DNA of 64,000 nt from Catenaria anguillulae PL171 (taxonomy: Eukaryota; Blastocladiomycota; Blastocladiomycetes; Blastocladiales; Catenariaceae). The stretch is from positions 1 through 64,000 of the forward strand of contig MCFL01000030.1 of the NCBI GenBank assembly GCA_002102555.1, read 5' to 3'. Below the pieces are notes generated by a model. It was not told the DNA's origin. It did not search any database and saw only the letters and a program-made list of their open reading frames with translations. Shown here piece by piece: positions 9,301 to 19,127 of this stretch (position 1 is its first letter; each line of letters opens with the position of its first letter). The translations under genes and the position numbers were made by a program.

Positions 9301-11660
9301 CCTTGCGACATCACTGTGCCTTCCCCACCGTCGCGAGCATTGAATGCCAGCACGAATCCTTTGCTCCCATTTGCCTTGATGCGAGCCAATTCATTGAACT
9401 CGTCCACCAAGTTGACCACCCGCTGCAGGTCCTCTTTCGACTTGGCGAAGAAGATGGCGTCGTCAATGTAACCAATCGCGACGTACTTTCGCGTTGCCAC
9501 CACCTCCGAGTCGCCCACCCGCGACCCCACGTCGACCTTCGGCACTCGCACTTCGAGATTCACGCCCTCGCAGGCGTCCTCGACCGCGCACAACAAAATG
9601 TCGTAGAACGCGTTCCAGAGGAACGGCGACTCGACGGCACCTTGCGGTATGCCTCGGTGAAGGTTGAACTTGTCGGTCTTGCCAAAGGCTGTGATGACCG
9701 AGGCTGTACGATCTTGCAAGAAGTTGCGGCAGTAAAAATTGATGAATCGATCGGGCAAACGTAGGCGCTCAAGTGCCAGTCGCACAAGTCGGTGCGGGAC
9801 CGTGTCGAAGGCTTTTGACTTGTCCTCTGAGTACGCCCACAACGCCTCGTCCGAGTCCGCCGCTTGCGCCTGCGCCACTAAACCATGTAACACGTCCACT
9901 GGTAGCCTCGTGTCCGTACCTCGAAGCGCCGAGAACCTTGCACCTCGTAGTACCTTGTGCTTTGCGGCTGCCGATTGGATGCGGTTCCACACAATCGAAT
10001 TGAAGAGTTTGGACGCGCACTCGAGCAACGTGATTGGCCGCATGTTGTTGACGTCGCTGGTATACCCTTCGGGTTTCTTCGGCGTGAGGAATATGACACC
10101 GTGGCGCCACTCGTCGGGGGTCCAACCTTCCTGGTACATGTCGGTGAACAGTCGCGCAAGTACCTTGTGTCCCACCGTACCCAGTGCTGCATAGTGGCGG
10201 TACCCAAGTTGCGATTCTCCTGGCGCTTTGTCCAGATCCACCCGGTTCAGCGCTCCTGCGACGTCCACCGCAGAGATCTCATGCTCGACACCATCCCAAA
10301 CTGTTGCCGCTACATGTTGCAGTGGTTGGCAAGCTTGCCGAATCGGATCCGACGCATTGAGCGGGTCACCTGGTTGTTGAAAGTCGAAGTTTGCCGATAC
10401 CGCACTTGCCACGCCCTGCTTGACGGCGTTTGGCTCCAGTACCAGCTCGTCCCCATCGAAGATACAATCGACGCAACTCGCCGGTCGTTGCCGGTCCAGT
10501 ACCGAGCTCACCACGGACCCCAGATTCGTCGCAAAGCGCTCTACCCGCCTTTTGACCGCTGTATCTATGGCCTCGCGGCGTCGCCGACCCGCCTCTTGTA
10601 TTACTCGCTCCGCCAGACGGGCCCGTGCGTCCATGAGCGCAACATTACCCAGAGGGAGCACCACTCCGGGCAGCACCGCCTCGATTCGTCGTCGCTCGTC
10701 GTCGTTCAACCGTCGCTTCCGGGTCGCGCAACAATTTATCTAGTGCCATGAGCGCCACGCAAGCGTCCGACTTGTCCTGATTCGGTCGCAGGGCGTGATT
10801 GGGCCTTGGTGCCGGTCCGCGTTTGCGTCTTGGCAGTTCTGTTTCCAATGCTTGCGCGGCTACTCTGTGGAATTTCTCCCACCGGGTCTGGATCGGGATT
10901 GATGAGTCAAGAATATCGATTTCGGGCTGGGTGCTTGCTGCTTGGACCGCGTCTGCTTCCACCCATGACGGAAACGTGTCGTCGTCGGCCAGAGTCAGGC
11001 CAAGATCGCTGATTACCCGGCTGCTATACTTGGCCCAGGATTGTGGTGTCAGTTTCTCGGTGTCAAGAACGTATCGGGCTGCCGCTCGGCGGGCTTCTGC
11101 TTGTGCGCGGGCAATGCTACGGTCCAAACGGACTGCCAGCGATGACAGTAGCAGGAGGCGGGAGTGGTCAAAGCCACTGGCTGGTTGCACAAGTAGGGCG
11201 TGTACGTCGTGCAGGAATCCCGGCGATGCGTAGATGCGATCCAGCCGGCCACCGGCGACATGTGTTGGGCCGTTTGCGTCAAGGTGTAAGCCACGTCCAC
11301 CAACCGTTTCCCAGGCAGAACCTTTCAATCGGCCGGCTCGGCGCATCATCCCGCTCGTTCATATCACCTGCCACCAACAGCAAATCGCCCGTGCGATTCG
11401 AACGCTCTGTCTCCTGTTTTAGCGCCTCTAGTACCACCGCTCGGCATCGGCGTCTTGCGGCGGCGCATACACTCCAACAACACGCAATTGTACTGGTACC
11501 GCCCCTGGATGCTGAACGCAACAACGTAGCCGCCATATCGGGTCCAGTGGCAAGTGTGACGGGCAAGCGCCGGTTCAACGGCGACAAGAGCACCTGATCC
11601 TTGGGGTTTGTCTTGGTCATACGCGAGGTGCACGATCCACTCCTGGCTCAACATGCGGCA
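6356..11660 (-). pseudogene. LINE-B ORF2: endonuclease, reverse transcriptase, RNase H (frameshifted)
   Basis: Three regions in different frames make up one polyprotein. The endonuclease end (11654-10740) shows GGRLDRIY and GFDHSRL, matching the C-terminal motifs of APE-type endonucleases, but its N-terminal part is broken. The reverse transcriptase (about 10709-8820) has LDKAPGESQ, RPITLLECASKL, DKSKAFDTVPH, RGIPQGAVESP and an intact catalytic GYIDDAIFF. Frame then changes near 8830. The last block (8869-6356) contains an RNase H domain with its acidic residues in place (CWTDGS, TRAELYAV, HSDSAAACL, KGHSGD...DKADRLA), followed by a zinc-finger-like CTLCGSLDDQQHWVVC. At least two frameshifts make it non-functional. 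Confidence 0.8.
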
Positions 11661-11915
11661 ATCAGTGCTCGGGACGATTTGTGTGAGAGTTTTGTTTCTG
11701 TTGTTATTACAATACCCACTCCGCTTTCTGCTGCATGGTTAAGTGTTGCGATGAGACGGTCGTTTGCCTGTGAACCCCCTACATTTGCCACAAGAATGTT
11801 TGTCCGATAATTCTGGTTAGTATTGCCCTTGATCTTGTGGGTTGTCTTGAATGAAAATGAATCGCTCGAGCGTGGTTTTGTCCTTGGCTGGCTGTAGTCG
11901 TGGGTGTCGTTGGCA

Positions 11916-13656
11916 TCATTGTGGGTTGGGGCTGTCAGTTCCTGCGTTTTGTGTGCGACTGTCCGTGCTTGGCTCAGACTGACCGGCTGTCAGCGGGCGG
12001 TGGGCTCTTGCAGAGTCCGTTGATGGCATGGGTGTTCTTTCCCTGTCAACCTTGCTCGTCCCGGCTTGCTTGTCGTCCGTTGTGTCGATCGTCTTCTGAC
12101 GCTTGTTCCTGCCTCGATCCGTTGGTGACTGTGAAACGTCCTCGTGCGGCCGGGTTTGTGGTCGCCGCCTGGCCACCGGTTCTTGATCGACCTCCATCTC
12201 GTCTCCTCCGTCCTCTTGGCCTTGTGTAGTTGCCTCCATGTTCTTCCGAATAGCAACTGCCGCCTCCATGGCCGCGCCATTGTCGCCCTTGGCCAGCGAT
12301 TCGACCACCGACAAAAGCGATCCAATAAGCTGGTTTTGCTCTTGCATCTGCGCATCGACCCGGCGCTCGCTGCCCTTCAAACCTTCCACCGTCGCTTCCA
12401 ATCTGCCAACAGTAGACTTGAGCTGCTCGTTCTCTTTCCTGAGCGCGGCGTTCTCGGCCTCCAACTCGGCCACACGGCGATCCTCCTCCTGTCCAGCAGC
12501 ACACGACCTGTCGACCTGCCACCAGCTGCGGAAGCGTATGATTGGCCGTTGACCACCCGCGCTCTGTCAGGGCTTGCGCCCTGCTTTGTGCAGCTTGCTG
12601 TTTCTGCGCCTCTTGTCTCTCCTTCCACTCCTTCCTCGCCGCACACTGGGTTTGAATGTGGTCCGGTTCACCACATGAGAAGCAGAGCTTGATACCGGCC
12701 GGGTAAACCTGGGCTCGTGCACCGTTGATGACGAGACGTCCTCCTCTGGAGCATGGCCTCGCGGACCTCCTTGTTGCCCGCCTGCCACAAACAATCGAAA
12801 ATTCACGGAGGCGGTTGTTGTCGACTGCGATGGCACGACCGCCACCCAATCCGTCAAATTCAATGAAGGCGATCTGGTTGACCGCATCCTTGTGAACGAC
12901 CACTTGTAGCGTCAAATCCTTGTCCTTTACCTTGGCTCTAAAGTCTTCAAGCGAGGCGTAGAGCGATGTGTACTGACGGCGGAAAAACAGCGGCGCATCA
13001 TTGCCTGCCGCTTCCATGGCTGTTTTGGACGGGAATCGGACCTTTGTAAATTTAGATCCGAGGATATCAATAGAACCTTCGACCTGCAGCTCGCCCCACT
13101 GCTTTGACAAAAACTCTCTCACCTCGCCCAAACTGGCGCCCCTGCTCAGCGGCCCAGCAAATCCAACAAACTGGCGCTTCTCGCCATCCACTTCGTCCCA
13201 TCCGTGCTTCTCAATACGCATCGTGCCGAGGCCCTTGACTTCGATGGTGTCCGGCGGCGTGACGGCGAGAGAGAACATAAACTTGGCAGAGTCGCCAATC
13301 TGGCCAGGGCACTTCCTGAGGTCGCGGTATGGGATCCGCTGCATGTCCATGGCGTCGGCCAACATCTTCATGACAATCCCGGTGGCCCCATTGACGATCT
13401 TGTGCTTGGGGACTTTGACCAGGTACTTGTCGTTTTCATTGTTGCCCAAGATGACTCGCCCGTTGTCTGGGCCGGGACGGAGTGCCGGGCAGCGGATGGT
13501 GCGACGGGTGACAAGGGTGAAGCCGTCATTCGCAGCCTTGGGGGCTTTGGGCGCCGACCCACCGTTGTCTCGCATCTCGGCGTCGATCAGTTCGGGTGGG
13601 GCGCGACCTGGGGCGGCCGGGCCACCCATGGCGGGGGGCTCGGCAGGCGTGGCCAT
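11916..13656 (-). pseudogene. LINE-B ORF1 (gag-like, frameshifted)
   Basis: From the ATG at 13656 a basic protein runs to a CCHC zinc knuckle, CFSCGEPDHIQTQC, near 12690-12645, typical of nucleic-acid-binding ORF1 proteins of non-LTR elements. Past about 12620 this frame becomes low-complexity. A different frame carries a strong leucine-rich coiled coil (LEAENAALRKENEQLKSTVG, about 12467-12410) and a polar tail ending at 11916. So frameshifts separate the knuckle from the coiled coil, which would mediate multimerisation. Confidence 0.7.
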
Positions 13657-13754
13657 GTTTGTCGGAATTCGTTGGAAGGCTAGGTGTTGAGGACTTTGCT
13701 TGAGGTGCTTTACATAGATTTTGAGCTATGCCTATGCTTCCGCTATCCGTTTTT

Positions 13755-13770
13755 TGCAACTCCCAAACAC
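13755..13770. repeat. LINE-B target-site duplication, right copy
   Basis: TGCAACTCCCAAACAC, the partner of 5896-5911. Confidence 0.9.
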
Positions 13771-15285
13771 GCTCAAACAGAATGTAAGAGACGGATGAGA
13801 GGAGCAGGCCTGCGACACGCGCAACAGGGGCCTTGAGGCGTGCGCTGATCGGGCGGAGGAGCTCGATCACCTGGGCCGTGACGAGGCAACCAGCGGCAAG
13901 CTGGAGCGACGTGGTGTCGGAGAACCAGAGGCCAACGAGCTGGTGGGCAAGTGCCATGCGGCGGATCGGCTTGGTTGTCAAAGTGGACAAGAGCGTTGCA
14001 ACAGCGGTGACAGCAAGTGCTTGTGCAGCAGCACGATCCGCCTCGCCCGCCAGGCACTCGAGCCAGTGCACAGCGTCATCGGCGTACGCCACGTCGGGCA
14101 GTGGGCAGCGCGGGCACCAAGGGCCTTGGTAGTACTTGTCCGGCCAGTGGGTAAAGTTGAGGAGGCGGGTCCCAAGGCTTTTGGTGCGCACCTTGATCCG
14201 CCGTGTGAGGGCAGTGTTGGATGCGACCGAGGAGTAGAGGTTGCCCGCGGACTGGCCGTCGTGCAAGGCACATTCGGAAGCGGCAGGGTGGACGTTGGAC
14301 CAGTCAATGTGGGGGGTTGAATCACGAAGCTGGTAGTGAGCGCGGATGCGAGAGTGGAAGATAATGAAACGTCGAGGGTCGTTGCTGACGATGTGGGCAG
14401 TGAGCGAAGGGTGGGGAGGGTTTGCTGAAAGGAAATCGGGCGAAGAATCAGAGTTGGGGTGAGGAGGAGGAAGGACAAAGTGAGATGGAGTATCGGAATT
14501 TTCTTTTGAGTTAGTTCTTTTTTCTGGATTTGGGGAAGGATCTTGAGTTTGGTTTTGATTTTGATTTTGTAAATGGGAATCTTGGTTTTGTGTGCGAGAC
14601 AAAGAAGACGAAGGTGTTTGCAGGCGGGTGGAGGGAACGCGTGGTTGGAAGCGGCGCGCAGCGTGATGGCGCTGGCCGCTGACAATGACGATAGGCTCTG
14701 CTGTGGAGCGCGCGAGGATGTCGAGTGCGTTCTTGGTTGAGCCGAATGCGAGTGAAAAGGGAAGGTCGGAGGAGGTGAGGAGGTGGGGAGAGATAAAGGA
14801 AGGGGTGAGTTCGGTGGCCGCCGATTTTGCAAGCGCGTCGGCCATGTCGTTGTGGACCCGATGAGGGTTGGCTTGGTCGTCGGAGTGACCCTTGACCCAG
14901 CTGATGGTGACGGAGAGCTTGCGGTGGATGATGACGGTCCGGATGGCCGCCCACTCTTGGCTAAAGTTGGAGCGAACGCGCCAGCGCGGGAGGGGAAGAG
15001 AGTTGGATGATGGCGGAGGGGCTTGGCGGTGGAACTGGGCGACGGCAGCCTTGGAATCGGTGAGGATGTGGGCGTGCGACGACGTGGGGATAGACGCGAC
15101 TGCAAGAAGAATGGCCCAAACCTCGGCGCGCGTGGACGAGTGAGTGTCGGGCGGGAGCCGGACACGGCACGAGTAGCCAAGCTCGGGGAAGTAGGCTGCC
15201 GCGCCAGACTCGCGGTCGGAGTCGGCAAGAGGGGTATCAATGGAAAAAAGAGGGTTGGGGGCGTTTGAAGAGGGACCCGTCCGTG
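13771..15285 (-). pseudogene. LINE-A ORF2, RNase H block
   Basis: This frame overlaps the end of the endonuclease-reverse transcriptase ORF and continues it after a one-base shift near 15260. It holds the rest of the RNase H fold: STRAEVWAILLAV (catalytic Glu), HILTDSKAAVAQ (Asp) and VKGHSDDQ...HNDMADALAK (His/Asp). The first Asp (YTDGS) lies in the upstream frame. A C-X2-C-X12-H-X3-C cluster follows (CPRC...HWLEC, near 14120-14050), the common zinc-binding tail behind LINE RNase H domains. Translation continues across the LINE-B insertion to 5325. Confidence 0.8.
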
Positions 15286-18200
15286 TACACGATGTTTGGG
15301 CGTGGGCGGTCAAGAGAAAAGAGAAAATCGGGGACGAGATCAAATGGGCACGCAACAACATCACAGGCGTCAATAGTGGGAGGCGAGGAGACAAAGACGC
15401 GGGAGCAATAGGCAGAAACAACGGCAAGGTCCGGTGACTCGTCGTCAAAGCTGGGTAGACGGGGGAGGGAAAAGAGATTGGGTGACGGAAGGGTAGGCGG
15501 TTTGAGGAGGAAAGAAGGCACGAGAGAGTGGTCTATAGGCGTGTAGGGCAAAGGAAAGAATGGGGCGACAAAGGTGGAGGGCAAACGGAAAAGGGTATCA
15601 ACGACAAACGCGGCAACATCCTTCTCGACACCACTGGCAGTGTAGACGGCAAGCTTGTCGCTGATCTGCTTGTGGACCCGAGCTGGACCAAACTCGACAT
15701 CGTTGGTGGGAACACCGGCCGCGTCAAGGAGATCGTGCATGTACTTGAGATTGTTGCCGCGAAAGTACTTGAGCGCGGCTGCGTATGTGTCTGTGGGGAG
15801 AACAGAAACGAGCGGAAAAGAGATGCCACCCCAAGTGCTGATGCGCGCAGCAGGGGAGTGGTTGGGTTTGTACGGCAGAAAAAACGTGCCTGCCAAGTGC
15901 GAAACGGAAAGACGTCGAGCGTGCATGAGCGGCAGGAGGTTACCGAACCAGCACCTGCTGCGCGCGACGGTCAGTGGGAGTGGGTGAGAGAGAGGACAGA
16001 AAGGGAGGGCAAGGTTGTGTTGGAGGAGGCAGAGCGATGCCTTGATGGCAACGCTGCGCAGGTGGTCGTCGTTGAGCGCGGTGAGAATGTCGGTGAGGCG
16101 GGCAGCAAGGACAAGGTCGGGAGAGGAGAGCAGGCCGACTGTTGACTTGTGGTGCAGAGAGGCGGTGGGGTGGTTGACGGGCAAGCCAAGCTTGCGCTTG
16201 ACGAGACCCGTGGCCATGGCATTGCACAAGTTGAGCGTTGTGGGTGTCGGGACAAAACCAAGCGTCCGATACAAGGCGCTAGGGAAAACAACAACGTTAA
16301 GAAGCCACACTGCCATCTTACCCGTCACTGCCTTGCGTCTCAGCAGCGGAATGCACCGCCGAAACACATCCAACATGGACTTGCGAGCGCTGGTACCGCG
16401 GAAACGGTGGTCCACCCAAATGCCCAGATACCGAAACGAAGTCATGTCATTCACCCGCGGAATGTCTTGACCGTGAATGGTAAACGGGTCGCTCTCGTCC
16501 TTGTCCGCCCCGTGCAAAATCCAAACCGCCCCTTTCTTTGGGTTGGATCGGACATTGGTCATGTCGTTGAACTGCTCGACACGCCGCAATATTTGGTCCA
16601 TGTCGGCGCGCGTGGTGGCGAGGAAGACGGCGTCGTCAACAAACGCCATGCCGGCCAGGCGGATCCGACCGAGGAGCTTGCCCGTGTCCTTTTGCTTGAG
16701 TGGGTCGCCTACAGAGACGAGGTTGGTTTGGGCCGTGATCGTGACTCCGAGAATGGAGGGGTCAGTGTTCACCGCCGACAAGAGCACATCGTAAAAGATG
16801 GCCCACATCAGCGGCGACTCAACGGCGCCTTGCGGCACACCTCGCTCAATCGGTACAGGATCAGAAAGACGGTACGACGTAATCACTCGCGCGACCCGGC
16901 CTGCCAAGTACCCATCGCAATAGAACGACACAAACGATTCAGGCATGTTGATGCGTTGGAGAGCAAGTCGCAGTGCCTCGTGCGGAACTGAATCGAAGGC
17001 CTTGGACTTGTCCTCGAAAAAAGCGAAAAGCTGGCCCTTGCCAGTGGCATGGCCGGGAACGTAACCTTGCGCCCACTGCTGTTCAAAGGCAGCGTGCAGG
17101 ATGGAAATTGGGGTTGATGCGTCAGTCCCCGGCAAGGTGGAGTGACAGGCACCCTCCAACACTGGATATGAAAGCATGACCTTGTATATACGAGTCAACA
17201 GCACTTTCATAAGAAGTTTGCTGGCACACTCGAGCAACGTAATCGGCCGCATCCCCTCCGTTAACCCAACAAATCCCTCCTCGGACTTGGGCAACAGGTA
17301 GATCGAGCCCTCTTTCCACGCCTCCGGCACCCGTTTCTGCTCCAAGCACGCAGTGCACAAAGCGGCAAGCACCTCAAGACACTCTGGGCCCGATTCGCGG
17401 ATCATGCGCATCGTGATTTGACTCACGCCAGGTGCCTTGTCGACGCCCACCGAGCTCAGCGCCGCCCGCAATTCCTTGACCGTGACAGCGACCATGACAC
17501 CCGCCCACGCCTCGGGCGGAATCTTGTCGTGCGACTTTTTCGACCACGCTTTGGCCCAGTAGGCATCAAACCCCTCGGGATCAAACACTTCACCCTTGAA
17601 GCTGACGGACATGAGCACAGCGATCTGGGTGACGATGTCGTCCGGGTCGAACAACAGCCGGTCGCCATCACGGACCGAGTCAACGGCCGACACGGGTTGG
17701 GTACGGTCAAAGACCCGGCGAACGAGATCGGCAATTGCGTGCGGAGCAGCCTCGAAGCGGCTTTTCATGGCCACGGTGATCCTTTCCGAGAGCTGTGCTT
17801 GGTCACGAACCAGGACAATCGTGGATAGCGCCTGCCGAGCGCGCGCGTAGTACTTTGCGCACTCAGACTCGGTCAAGCCGGGCGGGTCAATGCCAAGCTC
17901 AGCGAGACGGGAAAACGTACCTTGCGGGCCCGGCAGCTTGTACCCTTGCTTTCGCCATTTGTCGAGCTTGAGGATATCGTAACCCTCGGGCGACTTGGGT
18001 GTGTTGCGGCGCGGCTCCGTGAATGGAGTCTTGCCGCCAGCCTTGCGGTGCTTGAGCTTGGCCTTCGCCGAGTCGATCAACACATTGTGCCAAGCATCCT
18101 GAGCTGCGTCCAGCGACTCCGGTGTACCTCGCGCAATAATGCCGAGCACGTCTGCCTCGGTCACTGCCCGCGCACACTCGCCCTGGTATGCTTCCCACAT

Positions 18201-19127
18201 CCTCGGCGTGCACTCGGGCAAGTCCAGGACCTGCCGCTGCGCCGCCTTTGCGCACGACTCCATCTTGCGAATCAGCTTGCGGTCGAGAAGGGTACCCAAA
18301 CTCGTGCGCGCCGAGATGATGGCATGGTCGAGACCCATGAGCGGGTTGTCGGGCACATCGGCAGGCCACGTGACAGCGTAGCCATTGAAATAGTGAGCAA
18401 GACCTTCATCGATCAGAATCCGGTCAAGTCGGTTGCGGTTGTGGGTAGGTTGCATGTCGCCAAACGCCTCAGCAACATCAACAAGGTGGTGACGAGTCTC
18501 GAGTTTCTGGACCAGGGCTGCACGGGGTGATCCGTCACTGCAGTTCCAGTCACCACCAACCACGACATGGTCGCCAGCATCACGAGCGCGAGTACACACG
18601 TCCGAGATGAAGATGGACAATGCCTTGGCCAGCGGAACCGAAGCAGGGAGGCGGGATTGGAGGTGAGTCGGAAGGTAGGACTTGGGAACATGTCGGCCGC
18701 TGTCGGGCGAGAGGTAAATGGATACAAGGTGCAATCGGCTGCCAGTCGCGAGGCGAAGAGGAAGGTGGACGGCGTAGCCTACAAGGAATTGAGGAGGATC
18801 TAGAAAACAACACAATGAGTTACGAACCGCGATGGCGGCGCCGCTGCCCATTGGGTGTAGGGTATCAACAGTAGAGAAGAAGGTAAAAGGTAGGTCAGTG
18901 TACTGGGTAGCACGCTTGAGTGAGGTTTGGGAGGCTTTGGTTTCGTTGAGGAAGGAAATATCCACATCGAGCCCGCCGCGCATCCAATCCAGGAGCGAGA
19001 ACAGTTTGCCGCGAGCGGCGGTGCTGTGCACGCCCCTGCAGTTGGCGACGGCGAGATTGATGCGGAAGGAAGGCGGTGGGTTGGGTATCGGGGGTATGGG
19101 TGGTGGCTGTTCGTTGGCTTGCATCAT
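15237..19127 (-). CDS. LINE-A ORF2: APE-type endonuclease and reverse transcriptase
   Basis: This 1296-codon frame starts at the ATG that overlaps the ORF1 stop (ATGA). The N-terminal third is an APE-like endonuclease: LAVANCRGVHS, ISFLNETKAS (metal-binding Glu), VVGGDWNCSDG, NRLDRILID and GLDHAIIS. It would supply the nick at the tRNA-Ala gene. The reverse transcriptase covers roughly residues 500-850, with VDKAPGVSQ, RPITLLECASKLL, FEDKSKAFDSVPH, RGVPQGAVESP and the catalytic AFVDDAVFL. The frame ends just after the first RNase H Asp (VYTDGSL) because of an apparent single-base slip in a C5 or T6 run near 15250-15270. The restored frame is at 13771-15285. The motifs are intact, so apart from the slip and the LINE-B insertion this copy looks young. 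Confidence 0.88.
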   Translation of the reverse strand: MMQANEQPPPIPPIPNPPPSFRINLAVANCRGVHSTAARGKLFSLLDWMRGGLDVDISFLNETKASQTSLKRATQYTDLPFTFFSTVDTLHPMGSGAAIAVRNSLCCFLDPPQFLVGYAVHLPLRLATGSRLHLVSIYLSPDSGRHVPKSYLPTHLQSRLPASVPLAKALSIFISDVCTRARDAGDHVVVGGDWNCSDGSPRAALVQKLETRHHLVDVAEAFGDMQPTHNRNRLDRILIDEGLAHYFNGYAVTWPADVPDNPLMGLDHAIISARTSLGTLLDRKLIRKMESCAKAAQRQVLDLPECTPRMWEAYQGECARAVTEADVLGIIARGTPESLDAAQDAWHNVLIDSAKAKLKHRKAGGKTPFTEPRRNTPKSPEGYDILKLDKWRKQGYKLPGPQGTFSRLAELGIDPPGLTESECAKYYARARQALSTIVLVRDQAQLSERITVAMKSRFEAAPHAIADLVRRVFDRTQPVSAVDSVRDGDRLLFDPDDIVTQIAVLMSVSFKGEVFDPEGFDAYWAKAWSKKSHDKIPPEAWAGVMVAVTVKELRAALSSVGVDKAPGVSQITMRMIRESGPECLEVLAALCTACLEQKRVPEAWKEGSIYLLPKSEEGFVGLTEGMRPITLLECASKLLMKVLLTRIYKVMLSYPVLEGACHSTLPGTDASTPISILHAAFEQQWAQGYVPGHATGKGQLFAFFEDKSKAFDSVPHEALRLALQRINMPESFVSFYCDGYLAGRVARVITSYRLSDPVPIERGVPQGAVESPLMWAIFYDVLLSAVNTDPSILGVTITAQTNLVSVGDPLKQKDTGKLLGRIRLAGMAFVDDAVFLATTRADMDQILRRVEQFNDMTNVRSNPKKGAVWILHGADKDESDPFTIHGQDIPRVNDMTSFRYLGIWVDHRFRGTSARKSMLDVFRRCIPLLRRKAVTGKMAVWLLNVVVFPSALYRTLGFVPTPTTLNLCNAMATGLVKRKLGLPVNHPTASLHHKSTVGLLSSPDLVLAARLTDILTALNDDHLRSVAIKASLCLLQHNLALPFCPLSHPLPLTVARSRCWFGNLLPLMHARRLSVSHLAGTFFLPYKPNHSPAARISTWGGISFPLVSVLPTDTYAAALKYFRGNNLKYMHDLLDAAGVPTNDVEFGPARVHKQISDKLAVYTASGVEKDVAAFVVDTLFRLPSTFVAPFFPLPYTPIDHSLVPSFLLKPPTLPSPNLFSLPRLPSFDDESPDLAVVSAYCSRVFVSSPPTIDACDVVACPFDLVPDFLFSLDRPRPNIVYTDGSLFKRPQPSFFH

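Larger units (their letters stand above)
5912..13754 (-). mobile_element. LINE-B: poly(A)-type non-LTR retrotransposon nested in LINE-A
   Basis: The element is 7843 bp, 5' end at 13754 and 3' poly(A) at 5926-5912 on the minus strand, flanked by a perfect 16-bp duplication. It has a ~98-bp 5' UTR, a damaged ORF1 with a zinc knuckle and coiled coil, and a damaged ORF2 (endonuclease, reverse transcriptase, RNase H). Its reverse transcriptase shares block motifs with LINE-A (MRPITLLECASKL, DKSKAFD, PQGAVESP), so the two families are related. But LINE-B uses a poly(A) tail and an unrelated target. Several frameshifts show this copy is dead. Confidence 0.88.

Noticed and set aside
15528-16145. Plus-strand ORFs opposite LINE-A and LINE-B
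   Set aside because: They mirror strongly supported endonuclease/RT/RNase H frames on the minus strand.
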